From CALAGJ01 sp964293305 (lineage in GTDB: Bacteria; Bacteroidota; Bacteroidia; Chitinophagales; Chitinophagaceae): DNA of 49,811 nucleotides. The notes under the pieces are model-generated. The model did not search any database. It was not told the origin of the DNA and saw nothing but the letters and a program-made list of their open reading frames with translations. The stretch covers positions 1-49,811 of the forward strand of contig CAXYYO010000024.1 in NCBI GenBank assembly GCA_964293305.1. The letters are read 5' to 3'. Below, one piece after another: positions 34,596-43,625 of the stretch. Numbering within the stretch: position 1 is the first letter of the stretch; each line of letters opens with the position of its first letter. The position numbers and the translations under genes are program-made.

Positions 34596-37043
34596 TTATT
34601 TTAAAAATTCTATCTTGTAGTTTTCAGATGCTTCTGTATTGAAACTATAAATATTATTGTCATTAACACTTGTTCTAATTTTTTCTCCTTGGCTAGTGAC
34701 TACTAATTTTTTGGAACTTTTTATTTTACAAACACCACCAGCTTTTGAGGTTAGTAATAATTGTTCTACTTGGCCATTTTGCCATCCGTAATCAAGTTCG
34801 AATGCACCTCTGGTTATTACGCCTTTGAAATGGCCTGCTTTACTCCATTCATCCGGCAAAGCCGGCAATAAATGAATATATCCTTCTTGGCTTTGTACCA
34901 GCATTTCTGTTACGGCTGCACTAAGACCAAGTGTAGCATCTACCTGCATAGGTTTGTAGCATTTTCCAAATAATGATTTTGTGCATTGTTTATCTATATA
35001 TCCTTTAAAAATTTTATTAGCTCTATTGCCATCAAAAAGTCTTGCCCATTCACACATTTTCCATACACGGGACCATCCAGATTCGCCATCACCCCTTTGC
35101 TCCAAAACCTGTTTTACCGGCATTACCAATTGAGGTGTGGATACGGCAGATATTACATGACCAGGATACAATCCATATAGGTGAGAAAAATGGCGATGAC
35201 TTTCTTCTGTTTGTGGCCAATCTTCAATCCACTCTTGCAAACTTCCATCTTTTCCCACCTGCATAGGTGCTAATTGGGCATGTGCATTTTTTATGTCTTG
35301 TCTAAAAGATTCATCTATTTTTAATACCTCAGATGCCTGCTCTATGGCATTAAATAAATCATTCAATATTTGTGCATCAATAGTAGAGCCATAGCATATT
35401 TGTGAAAAATCATAATAGCCTCCATTCATTTCATCAAAAAATCTTTTGTTGTCTGGGCTACCTGGAGCATTTTCGGGTGAGGTAGATGGGTTGGTGACCA
35501 ACCACCCTTTGATGGGATCTTTTATTAAGAAGTGTAAGAAAAATTGGGCGCAGCCCTTCATTAAAGGATAATTATTTTTAAGAAATTCTTTATCTTGTGT
35601 GTATTGATAATGCTCCCAAATGTGGGTACAAAGCCATGCGCCTCCGGTTGTAAATGCACCCCAGTTTGAACCATCCATTGGTGCTGCCACCCGCCATAAA
35701 TCGGTATTTTGGTGAAATACCCATCCCTCTTGTACACCATAATGTTCCCTCGCAACAGATTGGCCTTGGTCTGATACCTCTTTTATCAAATCAAATAATG
35801 GTAATGCACATTCTGCAAGGTTGCCGGCTTCTGCATTCCAATAGTTCATTTCTGTGTTGATATTAGTGGTGTATTTGGAATCCCATGCTGGGTTTTGGTC
35901 ATCATTCCAGATGCCTTGTAAATTGGCTGGCTGTGAACCCGGTCTGGATGAAGTCATTAAAATATAACGACCAAACTGGTAGCCAAGTGCGGCTAAAGAT
36001 GGATCTGGTGCTTCCAATACTTTTTGCATGCGGATGTCGGTTGGTAGCAAGGAGTTTTTTGTAATGGGTAATGTAATATTTACTCTATTGAATAATTGCT
36101 GATGATCTTTAATATGTTCAGCTTTTAATGATTCATAACTACGTCCTTTAAGTTTATTGATATATGCAGCGGCACGATCCTTTTCGCTGCCACTAACATC
36201 TTTATAATTGTTGAAGTTTGTAGCTGCTACAAGTATAAGTACCACATCGTCTGCATCTTTTATGTTGAGTGATTTTAACCCATTGGATATAGTACCACCT
36301 TTACAATTAATTTTTAATAATGCTTCATATTTGAGCAGGCCAGCTACCCCCAGATAATCTGCACTTTTTCCATTAAGTTTTAATCCATCATTGCCCCATG
36401 TGTCCATTTTGAAATAATCGGTGGCATAGTTTGAGTGTGCCTGATTTCTTACTCCTTGAAGTTGACAATTAAAATTGATATTGCCAGGCTTATCTGCAGT
36501 TATATGCATCACGATTGCCTGGTCCGGGTAGGAAGAAAAAACTTCACGAGTATATCTAATGCCATTTTGTATAAAGCTGAGTTTGGAAATACCTGTGTTT
36601 AAATCTAATTCTCTTCTATAATCAGTAATATTTTCATCTAAGCCAAAGTCCAGAATGATATTTCCCATGCTTTGGTATTTCTGTTGCTCAACAGGGCTGC
36701 CCAAGAGATGCTCTCCAAAAAGCAAGTGCGCTTCTGCAAATTTTCCTTCAAATAGTAGCTGCTGTAATTGGGGAAGTACTTTATAGCCTCCTTTTTTCAC
36801 TGTGGAGTAGGGGCCTCCCGTCCAGTAGGTATCTTCATTAAACTGAAGTCTGTCTTCATTAATATTTCCAAAATACATAGCGCCTAGCCTTCCATTTCCT
36901 AAGGGTAGTGCATCTTCCCATTGCTCGGCAGGGCTGGAATACCATAATGTTGTGGATGGATTTGGCTGTGCAAAAGCATTGATAGCGTTAAAGAAAAATT
37001 GATAGATAAAGTGAATAGTGAAAATTAGTCTAAACTTATTCAT
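34596..37043 (-). CDS. Glycoside hydrolase family 95 (alpha-L-fucosidase/galactosidase)
   Basis: 815 residues with signal peptide (IFTIHFIYQFFFNAINAFAQ), so periplasmic or exported. GH95 enzymes are inverting hydrolases of alpha-1,2-fucosyl (some galactosyl) links in host or plant glycans. Seen: the N-terminal beta-domain signature LWYSSPAEQWEDALPLGNGR and FNEDTYWTGGPYS, the (alpha/alpha)6 catalytic barrel with QLQGV, PANLQGIWNDDQNPAWDSKYTTNINTEMNYW, TGGAWLCTHIWEHYQYT and GDGESGWSRVWKMCEWARL, then a C-terminal beta-domain. Length typical. It stands alone without SusC/SusD or a sulfatase next to it, so not a classical PUL. A TAGATTTG element is 20 bases upstream. Confidence 0.92.
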   Translation of the reverse strand: MNKFRLIFTIHFIYQFFFNAINAFAQPNPSTTLWYSSPAEQWEDALPLGNGRLGAMYFGNINEDRLQFNEDTYWTGGPYSTVKKGGYKVLPQLQQLLFEGKFAEAHLLFGEHLLGSPVEQQKYQSMGNIILDFGLDENITDYRRELDLNTGISKLSFIQNGIRYTREVFSSYPDQAIVMHITADKPGNINFNCQLQGVRNQAHSNYATDYFKMDTWGNDGLKLNGKSADYLGVAGLLKYEALLKINCKGGTISNGLKSLNIKDADDVVLILVAATNFNNYKDVSGSEKDRAAAYINKLKGRSYESLKAEHIKDHQQLFNRVNITLPITKNSLLPTDIRMQKVLEAPDPSLAALGYQFGRYILMTSSRPGSQPANLQGIWNDDQNPAWDSKYTTNINTEMNYWNAEAGNLAECALPLFDLIKEVSDQGQSVAREHYGVQEGWVFHQNTDLWRVAAPMDGSNWGAFTTGGAWLCTHIWEHYQYTQDKEFLKNNYPLMKGCAQFFLHFLIKDPIKGWLVTNPSTSPENAPGSPDNKRFFDEMNGGYYDFSQICYGSTIDAQILNDLFNAIEQASEVLKIDESFRQDIKNAHAQLAPMQVGKDGSLQEWIEDWPQTEESHRHFSHLYGLYPGHVISAVSTPQLVMPVKQVLEQRGDGESGWSRVWKMCEWARLFDGNRANKIFKGYIDKQCTKSLFGKCYKPMQVDATLGLSAAVTEMLVQSQEGYIHLLPALPDEWSKAGHFKGVITRGAFELDYGWQNGQVEQLLLTSKAGGVCKIKSSKKLVVTSQGEKIRTSVNDNNIYSFNTEASENYKIEFLK

Positions 37044-37062
37044 TCTTGATTTTATAAGGAGC

Positions 37063-37070
37063 CAAATCTA
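37063..37070 (-). promoter_or_regulatory. -7 element TAGATTTG of the GH95 gene
   Basis: Exact TAnnTTTG on minus, 19 bases before the ATG, with TTTT at a 19-20-base spacing. Confidence 0.4.
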
Positions 37071-37180
37071 GGTTCTATATATTTTTATGAAAAATTATTT
37101 TTTTTGGACAATTACATGGTTAAAATATGATTATCCATAATAACAGCAGTGATGTAGTCTAAAGGAAATCAATCAAGAAT

Positions 37181-37198
37181 TTAATACTGGAGTATTAA
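37181..37198. repeat. Perfect small palindrome
   Basis: TTAATACT and AGTATTAA arms around GG, in the spacer between the GH95 gene and tRNA-Ser. Operator-like in shape; no known regulator implied. Confidence 0.3.
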
Positions 37199-37252
37199 TG
37201 GAGTACGATTAAGGTGCAACAAATCATTTATTAAATGATTTGATTTAAAGAG

Positions 37253-37339
37253 CGGAGACTGAGGGATTCGAACCCTCGATACAGTTTCCCATATACACAC
37301 TTTCCAGGCGTGCTCCTTCAACCACTCGGACAAGTCTCC
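37253..37339 (-). tRNA. tRNA-Ser (anticodon GGA)
   Basis: An 87-base cloverleaf with the long variable arm of tRNA-Ser. Acceptor GGAGACT pairs with AGTCTCC, discriminator G; anticodon stem CACGC/GTGTG with loop CTGGAAA gives GGA (UCC/UCU codons); T-arm GGGTTCGAATCCC. CCA is not encoded. Confidence 0.94.
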
Positions 37340-37354
37340 GTATAAAAAGGTGTG

Positions 37355-37385
37355 CAAAAATAGCGGCCTGAACTTACTAACCGAA
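37355..37385 (-). promoter_or_regulatory. Promoter of tRNA-Ser
   Basis: On minus, TTCG, 19 bases, TATTTTTG (37355-37362), the same -7 octamer as at tRNA-Gln, 15 bases before the mature tRNA. It overlaps the 3' end of tatD. Confidence 0.6.
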
Positions 37386-38141
37386 TATTTTTTCCGCATT
37401 TGCTGTAGTTGCTATAGCCACTTCCTCTAAACTACAATGTTTGATCTCAGCCACTTTCGCAGCAATCAATTGAATATAGCTACTTTCATTTCGTTTACCC
37501 CTATATGGCACAGGAGTTAGGTAGGGTGCATCTGTTTCTAAAACGATATGTTGCAAATTTATTTTATCCAAAACCTGATCTAGGGCGGCCTTCTTATATG
37601 TTACAACGCCACCTATGCCTAAGTAAAAACCCATATCAGTAATTTGTGTGGCCATGGCATAAGTATCTCCAAAACAATGAAAAATACCACTCAGCCCTTT
37701 TTGTGCGTATGGCTTTACCATATCAATTGTTTCCTGCATGGCATTGCGGGTATGAATTATAATGGGAAGATGGTATGCTAATGCCCATTCCATTTGTTGT
37801 ATAAAAACCGCCTGCTGTTCTTTTGTATAGCTGGTGTCCCAATAATAATCAAGCCCTATTTCGCCAATGGCGCACCATTTTCTTTTTTGTAAAGTATTGA
37901 AAACAAAGTCTAATTCAGATTTCCAATTTTCTTTTACACTACATGGGTGTAGCCCTGTCATAGCCCTACAAAAATTGGGATATGCATTTTCTAGATCCAT
38001 CATTGGCTGGTAGGTTTCGCTATCAATGGCTGGGAAATAAAATTTTTCAATACCTGCTTCTATTGCCTTTGTAATTACATCATTTACATCTTCAGCAAAA
38101 TCTGGAAGATATAAATGACAATGAGTATCAATAAGTTTCAA
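37377..38141 (-). CDS. TatD family hydrolase/deoxyribonuclease
   Basis: 254 residues, metal-dependent TIM barrel. Seen: DTHCHLY (His7, His9), the later GEIGLDYYWD metal Glu, IIHTRNA, GIFHCFG, and LETDAPYLTPVPYRGKRNE. All TatD ligands are present. TatD enzymes show 3'-5' DNase activity and act in DNA repair or quality control; the bacterial YcfH/YjjV subgroup is the likeliest type. tRNA-Ser lies 37 bases beyond its stop on the same strand, with its promoter inside the gene end. Confidence 0.92.
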   Translation of the reverse strand: MKLIDTHCHLYLPDFAEDVNDVITKAIEAGIEKFYFPAIDSETYQPMMDLENAYPNFCRAMTGLHPCSVKENWKSELDFVFNTLQKRKWCAIGEIGLDYYWDTSYTKEQQAVFIQQMEWALAYHLPIIIHTRNAMQETIDMVKPYAQKGLSGIFHCFGDTYAMATQITDMGFYLGIGGVVTYKKAALDQVLDKINLQHIVLETDAPYLTPVPYRGKRNESSYIQLIAAKVAEIKHCSLEEVAIATTANAEKIFG

Positions 38142-38219
38142 AGCGAAATAATTTTTATTTTGGGAAAATTCCCGAAATGATTTTTTTATAACTTATTTTA
38201 AAGTAGAACAATAATAAAA

Positions 38220-38250
38220 TTAGTCATACTGGTTTTTTATTTTATTTTTG
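38220..38250 (+). promoter_or_regulatory. Orphan promoter, TTAG-N19-TATTTTTG
   Basis: TATTTTTG at 38243-38250 on plus is an exact -7; TTAG at 38220-38223 is 3 of 4 for -33. No protein gene follows on plus. Confidence 0.45.
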
Positions 38251-38256
38251 TATCTG

Positions 38257-38315
38257 TTTTCATAGTGTACGGATTAAAAACGGGCTGAGGTTTCCACCTC
38301 GGCTCTTGTTTTTTT
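38257..38315 (+). ncRNA. Candidate short RNA (about 60 nt)
   Basis: Between the orphan promoter and a 9-bp hairpin (GGGCTGAGG paired with CCTCGGCTC, 38282-38305) followed by TTGTTTTTTT. The hairpin can also end bshA on the minus strand (A-run on its other side), so the terminator alone does not prove an RNA; the promoter is the added evidence. Confidence 0.35.
38276..38315. terminator. Bidirectional terminator between bshA and the small RNA candidate
   Basis: 9-bp stem with T-tract on plus (38306-38315) and on minus (the A-run at 38276-38280). It can end bshA (minus) and a plus-strand transcript. Confidence 0.75.
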
Positions 38316-38331
38316 ATCATCACAGCTATTG

Positions 38332-39462
38332 TCAGCATTGCATCCTGCAAAATCTGCTATACATCTTTTCGTATAGAGGAATAATATTATTCAGGTCAAA
38401 TTTTTGTGCTTGTTGAAATGCGTTTTCGCGTAGCTCTGCAAATAAATTTTCATCCTGTAGCAAATTTATCGCATAGTCACTCATCGTTTTTACATCACCT
38501 ATATCGGCAGTATATCCAGTAACACCATGAATATTTACTTCTGGTAAACCACCTGCATTTGTGCTGATTACCGGCACCCTTGCCGCCATAGCTTCTAATG
38601 CAGCCAATCCAAAACTTTCATATTCAGATGTAAGTAGAAAAATATCACTTACTAAAAGTATTTCTTCCATCTGCTCTTGCTTGCCTAAAAATTTCACATC
38701 TTCCTGCACACCAAGCTCTTTACATAGGTCTTCCATCACAGGTCGTTCTGGGCCATCACCAATCATTAACAATCTGGCAGGTAGCTTTTTATGTACTTCG
38801 GAAAAAATATGCACAACATCCTGTACTCTTTTTACCTTTCTAAAGTTGGATGCATGTACAAATATTTTTTCATTGTTTGGTGCTATTACTTTCTTGAAAG
38901 CATCAATGGGTTTCTTTTTAAATCGGGAAGTATCCACAAAGTTGTGAATGACTTCTATATCCTTATCAATTGTAAACCATTTATTTGTTTCATCTTTCAA
39001 ATTTTGTGAAACTGCTGTTATAGCACTACTTTCATTGATGGAAAATGTAACGACGGGTTCATAGGTAGCATCTCGCCCCACCAATGTAATATCTGTGCCA
39101 TGCAGTGTGGTGATGAATGGAATTTTTCTGCCTTTTTTGGCTACTATCTGCTGCGCCATATATGCAGCAGATGCATGGGGTATGGCATAATGTACATGTA
39201 GCAAATCCAAATCATGATTGAGTATGACATCTACCATGCTACTAGCCAATGCTATTTCATAAGGTGGATAATCAAATAAAGGATAGGAGGGCACTCTTAC
39301 TTCATGATAAAAAATATTTGTATTAAACACACTCAGTCGAACTGGTTGCTGATAGGTTATAAAATGTACTTCATGTCCTTTATCTGCTAATGCTTTTCCC
39401 AACTCAGTGGCTAATACACCACTACCGCCAAATGTGGGATAGCATACTATTCCTATTTTCAT
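38332..39462 (-). CDS. bshA: N-acetyl-alpha-D-glucosaminyl L-malate synthase BshA
   Basis: 376 residues, GT4 glycosyltransferase with two Rossmann domains. BshA joins UDP-GlcNAc to L-malate, the first step of bacillithiol synthesis. Seen: the start IGIVCYPTFGGSGVLATELG, LLHVHYAIPHASAAYMA, TLHGTDITLVG, ASNFRKVKRV, IGDGPER, and the C-terminal SEYESFGLAALEAMA with the EX7E donor-binding motif and NAGGLPEV. This matches BshA closely rather than general glycosyltransferases. bshB and bshC are not in the window. Single gene with a terminator just after its stop. Confidence 0.93.
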   Translation of the reverse strand: MKIGIVCYPTFGGSGVLATELGKALADKGHEVHFITYQQPVRLSVFNTNIFYHEVRVPSYPLFDYPPYEIALASSMVDVILNHDLDLLHVHYAIPHASAAYMAQQIVAKKGRKIPFITTLHGTDITLVGRDATYEPVVTFSINESSAITAVSQNLKDETNKWFTIDKDIEVIHNFVDTSRFKKKPIDAFKKVIAPNNEKIFVHASNFRKVKRVQDVVHIFSEVHKKLPARLLMIGDGPERPVMEDLCKELGVQEDVKFLGKQEQMEEILLVSDIFLLTSEYESFGLAALEAMAARVPVISTNAGGLPEVNIHGVTGYTADIGDVKTMSDYAINLLQDENLFAELRENAFQQAQKFDLNNIIPLYEKMYSRFCRMQC

Positions 39463-39599
39463 AACTCAATTATTCATCGCAAATAAACAATCATTTTATT
39501 CAAAAAGGAGTCTCTATACCTTATTATTATGTTAATGGTTTAATTAAATGAATAGGGGTGCTTAAAAACACAGTACTGTGTAATTGCAATTTTTTTTGA

Positions 39600-40811
39600 T
39601 TATCCTAAAAACGACAAGTATTTAGCTTTGTGATTGAGCAATGCCTGATCGTCTGCTTTTAGCCATTTCTTCAATACAGTAGCATACACATCTCTAAAAT
39701 CTATTTTATATTGTAGATCGCCTTCGCTTAAATCATCCAGCATAGGCATACTATTAATAATTCCTTTTTGCTGAAGGGCCCCGCTGATAAAAAACATATT
39801 ATTTGCAGTACCATGATCTGTACCTCCACTAGCATTTTGCTTTACCCTTCTCCCAAACTCACTGAATGTAAGCAACAGCACATCTTCAAAACGGTGCATG
39901 GCTTGTAAATCTTTAAAGAAAATATCAAGTGCATCATTCATCTCTTTAAACAATCTAGATTGCTGTGCCTCCTGTCCTACATGTGTATCAAAACTTCCAT
40001 GACTAATATAATAAACTGTTGTATTTATATCACTACCAATAAGACTGGCAATATTTTTAAATCCTTTACCAATTTCTGTATTGGGGTATGTGAATGGTGA
40101 AATATATACCCTACTTTTTTCAAAAATATAGCCCGCACTATTTTCAGTTTCGGCCAAGGTTTTATACAAATAATCTGCTATCTCATCCTCATCATGGTGC
40201 ACATTTTTTATATCCTCAAATAATTTTTGTTTTGTAGACTTATTTAGTCTTTCAGCATTTACAAAAGCGATTCCCTTATGATTTTCTCCTTTTGAAGCAA
40301 GACTTAGCATGTCATCAATTTCAAGTACCTGTGTAGGATGAGCACAGCCATTACATTGGGCATCTAAATATCTACCCAACCAGCCTGTAGTGAGGTATTC
40401 ATTGCTTTTGCTAGCCGTATGCCATATATCCATACTCCTGAAATGACTTCTATCAGGGTTTGGATATCCAACTTCATTTAGTGCTGCAAGAAATCCTTCA
40501 TCATACATTTTTTTTAATATGGGCAAGCTTGGATGTATGCCTGCATCATCAGTTAATTTTAATGCTATATTTTTTGCAATGCCAATAGACTGCCTGTTTT
40601 TATAGTATATATCATTGTTTATTGGTATCAATGTGTTTAATCCATCATTGCCACCACTTAATTGTAATACCACTAATACTTTTGGCTTTTCAGCAATAGT
40701 TTTGGCAAAAGGTTTTTCCCAGGCTTTTAAAAAATTTGGGAGAAAAGCAGAGGCGGTTACTAATGATCCTGTTTGTATAAATTTTCTTCTCTTTACATAC
40801 ATATGATTCAA
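39600..40811 (-). CDS. DUF1501 domain protein (Tat-exported)
   Basis: 403 residues. The N-terminus has a twin-arginine signal (KRRKFIQTGSLVTASAFLPNFL), so export of a folded protein. The body is DUF1501, a sulfatase/alkaline-phosphatase-like fold: LVVLQLSGGNDGLNTLIP at the start, FRSMDIWHTAS, YISHGSFDTHVGQ, and LLLTFSEFGRRVKQNASGGTDHGTANNMFF with clustered metal-type Asp/His. Function is unproven; these proteins nearly always pair with DUF1800, as here, where the partner precedes it by 10 bases in one operon. Confidence 0.9.
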   Translation of the reverse strand: MNHMYVKRRKFIQTGSLVTASAFLPNFLKAWEKPFAKTIAEKPKVLVVLQLSGGNDGLNTLIPINNDIYYKNRQSIGIAKNIALKLTDDAGIHPSLPILKKMYDEGFLAALNEVGYPNPDRSHFRSMDIWHTASKSNEYLTTGWLGRYLDAQCNGCAHPTQVLEIDDMLSLASKGENHKGIAFVNAERLNKSTKQKLFEDIKNVHHDEDEIADYLYKTLAETENSAGYIFEKSRVYISPFTYPNTEIGKGFKNIASLIGSDINTTVYYISHGSFDTHVGQEAQQSRLFKEMNDALDIFFKDLQAMHRFEDVLLLTFSEFGRRVKQNASGGTDHGTANNMFFISGALQQKGIINSMPMLDDLSEGDLQYKIDFRDVYATVLKKWLKADDQALLNHKAKYLSFLG

Positions 40812-40821
40812 TTGTATTGTA

Positions 40822-42276
40822 TTAACATAATTGATATTCCGGCGTGCTCATAATGGCCGCTGTTACTTGTTTTTGATAATCCGATGTAGTGCTGTTAGCT
40901 ATGCTGCGAATGATATTAATTTTATCGTTGCCAAGTTCTTTTTGTAATAAGCTATTTGCTAAATTATCTATCCAATTTTTATCTGTTGATGATCCTGCAT
41001 TTTCAAAAAAAATCTCCCAGTTTATGTCAGCAGAAAAAAGTGTGATGTTCTTTTTTTCTGTGTTATTCAATTGTTTATCCTGCATGCCCATTTGTATATC
41101 ATCATCTTGTTTTGAGCGTAGTTCTATTGTTTCATTTTTTATGATAAGCTGTGGTAGCTGCATACGAAACATAAGACTACTACTATCAATCCATGTTTTA
41201 TCGCCTGGCCATCCTGCTACATTTGGAGGAAAAAATAAGACCTGTCCCAAAAGTTGTTGTATCGTTTTTTCAGAAATTGATTTTTGAAATTTCATATCTA
41301 ATTGTCTTCTCATACCGCATAATAAAAGAATAGGACTTTTTATTTGTGTTCCAATATTTTCTTTGTCGTAAAACCAGTCACTGTAAAAAATATCTTTTAG
41401 CAGTTGAGTAATGTCATAGTCACTTTCAAAGAATCTTTTTGTAAGCCATTTCAAATGGGCTTCATTGATCTTATCATTAACATAAAATTTGTACATTTTT
41501 TTACAGATATACATCGCAGTTTGTTGTTGATCCAGCAATATTTCTATGATATCATCACCACTAAAATTTCCTTTTTTTTTCAAAAAGGTTTTTTGTCCAT
41601 CATCATGTAAAAATTGTTTAAATAGAAAATCGCCGTTGTTTTGTGCAGACCAGCCGGTGAAGGCACGTGCAGCTTCTTTAATATCTTGCTCAGTATAATT
41701 GCCCCGCCCCATTGTGAAGAGTTCCATTACTTCTCTGGCAAAATTTTCATTAGGGCTACCTTTTTTGTTTTGTTGATTATTGAGAAAAAAAATCATTGCA
41801 GCTGTCTTACTTACGGATTTCAACAATGCTCTAAAACTTCCTAATGCATTATTTCTTATTTCATTCAATAATATTTGATGATAAAATATATTTAGATTTC
41901 TACAGGCAAAATGTCCATGCCAAAATAAAGCTGTTTTTTCTCTCAGTTGTGCCTCGCTATTCACCATGATTTCTATCCATTCCTTATTGAGTAAGCGAAT
42001 AGATTGTGTGCTTTTTTCTCGAAACTTTTGGCGCTGCATTTGGGTGGTTCCAGTAATTATTCCACCATTACTTGCATCTTGCATTTCTTTTTGCATGCCT
42101 TTCATTTCGCTATCTGCTACTTCTAATTTATCTGGTACGCCAGATGAATTTTTAAAAATAGCATCTACTAGGTCAGATGTTTTTGTTTTAGCCAAAAACT
42201 TTTGTTGGCCTTGCGATACGCCAAAACCTGATCGCCAAAGCAAATGCTGATTTTTTAAACTGGTAGAAATCTGCAT
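40822..42276 (-). CDS. DUF1800 domain protein
   Basis: 484 residues from the ATG at 42276; a frame-compatible ATG at 42312 adds 12 residues and cannot be excluded. DUF1800 body: LLWRSGFGVSQGQ at the start, LNKEWIEIMVNSEAQLREKTALFWHGHFACRN, NPNENFAREVMELFTMGRGNYTEQDIKEAARAFTGWS and, later, PPNVAGWPGDKTWIDSSSLMFRM. This family has no known activity and occurs next to DUF1501. Upstream gene of the pair; its promoter must lie in the short gap shared with the divergent alkB-like gene. Confidence 0.9.
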   Translation of the reverse strand: MQISTSLKNQHLLWRSGFGVSQGQQKFLAKTKTSDLVDAIFKNSSGVPDKLEVADSEMKGMQKEMQDASNGGIITGTTQMQRQKFREKSTQSIRLLNKEWIEIMVNSEAQLREKTALFWHGHFACRNLNIFYHQILLNEIRNNALGSFRALLKSVSKTAAMIFFLNNQQNKKGSPNENFAREVMELFTMGRGNYTEQDIKEAARAFTGWSAQNNGDFLFKQFLHDDGQKTFLKKKGNFSGDDIIEILLDQQQTAMYICKKMYKFYVNDKINEAHLKWLTKRFFESDYDITQLLKDIFYSDWFYDKENIGTQIKSPILLLCGMRRQLDMKFQKSISEKTIQQLLGQVLFFPPNVAGWPGDKTWIDSSSLMFRMQLPQLIIKNETIELRSKQDDDIQMGMQDKQLNNTEKKNITLFSADINWEIFFENAGSSTDKNWIDNLANSLLQKELGNDKINIIRSIANSTTSDYQKQVTAAIMSTPEYQLC

Positions 42277-42364
42277 ATTTTTTTTATATATTGACGAGGT
42301 GTTTATAAACATGTTTAAATGAATTTGCTAAATTTTACTTTCTTTACAGAAAGCAATAATTATC

Positions 42365-43450
42365 ATGAATACAAAAGCTTTGAAATATATAGCCCCACTA
42401 TCCATGTATTTTTTGGCAATTCCAGCATTTACAAAAACAGGCATTTGGTGTTGGCTACCTTTGATTTATGCATGGGTTGTAATACCTGGTCTTGAATTGG
42501 TATTAAAGCCCAATGAAAAAAACTTGAATGCTTCTGAGGAAGAACTCATTAAAAAAGATCCTGTTTACGATTGGATGTTGTATTTGGCAGTTCTAGTTTT
42601 ATTTCCCATGCTCTATCTGTTTTTAGATAATATCACTCAGGTGGGTCTTAGCTTTTTTGACATATATGCAAGGGTATTTTCTATGGGTTTGCTATCTGGC
42701 ACATTTGGCATTAACGTAGGCCATGAACTGGGTCATAGAATAAAAACCGGAGAACAATGGCTGGCAAAACTTTCTTTATCTGTTAGCCTTTATGCTCACT
42801 TCTTTATTGAGCATAATAAAGGACATCATAAAAATGTGGCTACTCCGGAAGACCCTAGTAGTGCAAGATTGAATGAGCCTGTCTATTTATTTTATTTCAG
42901 AACTGTATTTGGAAGCTTGGCAAGTGCATGGCATATAGCTACTGAAGAAACAACGAAAAAAAATAAACCAGTGTGGAGTTTTTACAATGAATTGATACAA
43001 TTATTTACTTTGGAAATTCTTTTGGTTGCAATAGTAGTTATCAGGTTTGGCTTTATAGCAGGTCTTTATTTTATACTATCTGCCATGGTTGGGGCCTTAC
43101 TTCTTGAAACCATTAATTATATTGAACATTATGGTTTAAGTAGAAAAATGCAAAATGGCGGTAAGTATGAAAGAGCAATGCCAGAGCATTCTTGGAATAG
43201 TAATCATATAGTGGGACGTCTTATGTTATTTGAGCTAAGCAGACATAGCGATCATCATTATTTGGCCAGTCGTAAATACCAAATATTAAGACACCATGAT
43301 CAGGCACCACAAATGCCAACTGGATACCCAGGAATGATGTTATTATCGTTAGTACCTCCACTTTGGTTTTATATTATGCATAAAAGGATGAAAGAATATG
43401 GATTATTCAACATTGATGATTCCAATAAAATGGTCATAACACCTGTATGA
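42365..43450 (+). CDS. alkB: Alkane 1-monooxygenase (AlkB-like) integral membrane hydroxylase
   Basis: 361 residues, about six membrane helices. Di-iron His boxes: HELGHR, EHNKGHHKNVATPEDPSSA, and SRHSDHHYLASRKYQ, with NYIEHYGL between, the pattern of AlkB. AlkB adds oxygen to the end carbon of medium-chain alkanes using rubredoxin electrons. No rubredoxin or reductase gene lies next to it, so electron supply comes from elsewhere. The substrate could be another lipid or xylene-like compound. Divergent from DUF1800; next gene starts 175 bases later. Confidence 0.9.
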   Translation: MNTKALKYIAPLSMYFLAIPAFTKTGIWCWLPLIYAWVVIPGLELVLKPNEKNLNASEEELIKKDPVYDWMLYLAVLVLFPMLYLFLDNITQVGLSFFDIYARVFSMGLLSGTFGINVGHELGHRIKTGEQWLAKLSLSVSLYAHFFIEHNKGHHKNVATPEDPSSARLNEPVYLFYFRTVFGSLASAWHIATEETTKKNKPVWSFYNELIQLFTLEILLVAIVVIRFGFIAGLYFILSAMVGALLLETINYIEHYGLSRKMQNGGKYERAMPEHSWNSNHIVGRLMLFELSRHSDHHYLASRKYQILRHHDQAPQMPTGYPGMMLLSLVPPLWFYIMHKRMKEYGLFNIDDSNKMVITPV

Positions 43451-43625
43451 ATATGTAATAAATTTACAAGAGAAAATGATTGACAATGCATATTGAATCC
43501 AAATTAAAATTTTCCATGAGTTTGAAAATTTCCGTAAATTTTTTTAAAAAAAATTACTAAGCCTTGCACCAGGTCCACCATTTGGGTTAAAATTTTTAAT
43601 CAAAGAATCTAAGATAAAAAATTGA

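Noticed and set aside
34596..37043. Polysaccharide utilisation locus around GH95
   Set aside because: No SusC/SusD, regulator or other glycoside hydrolase is adjacent; the sulfatase is 13 kb away in the haem operon.
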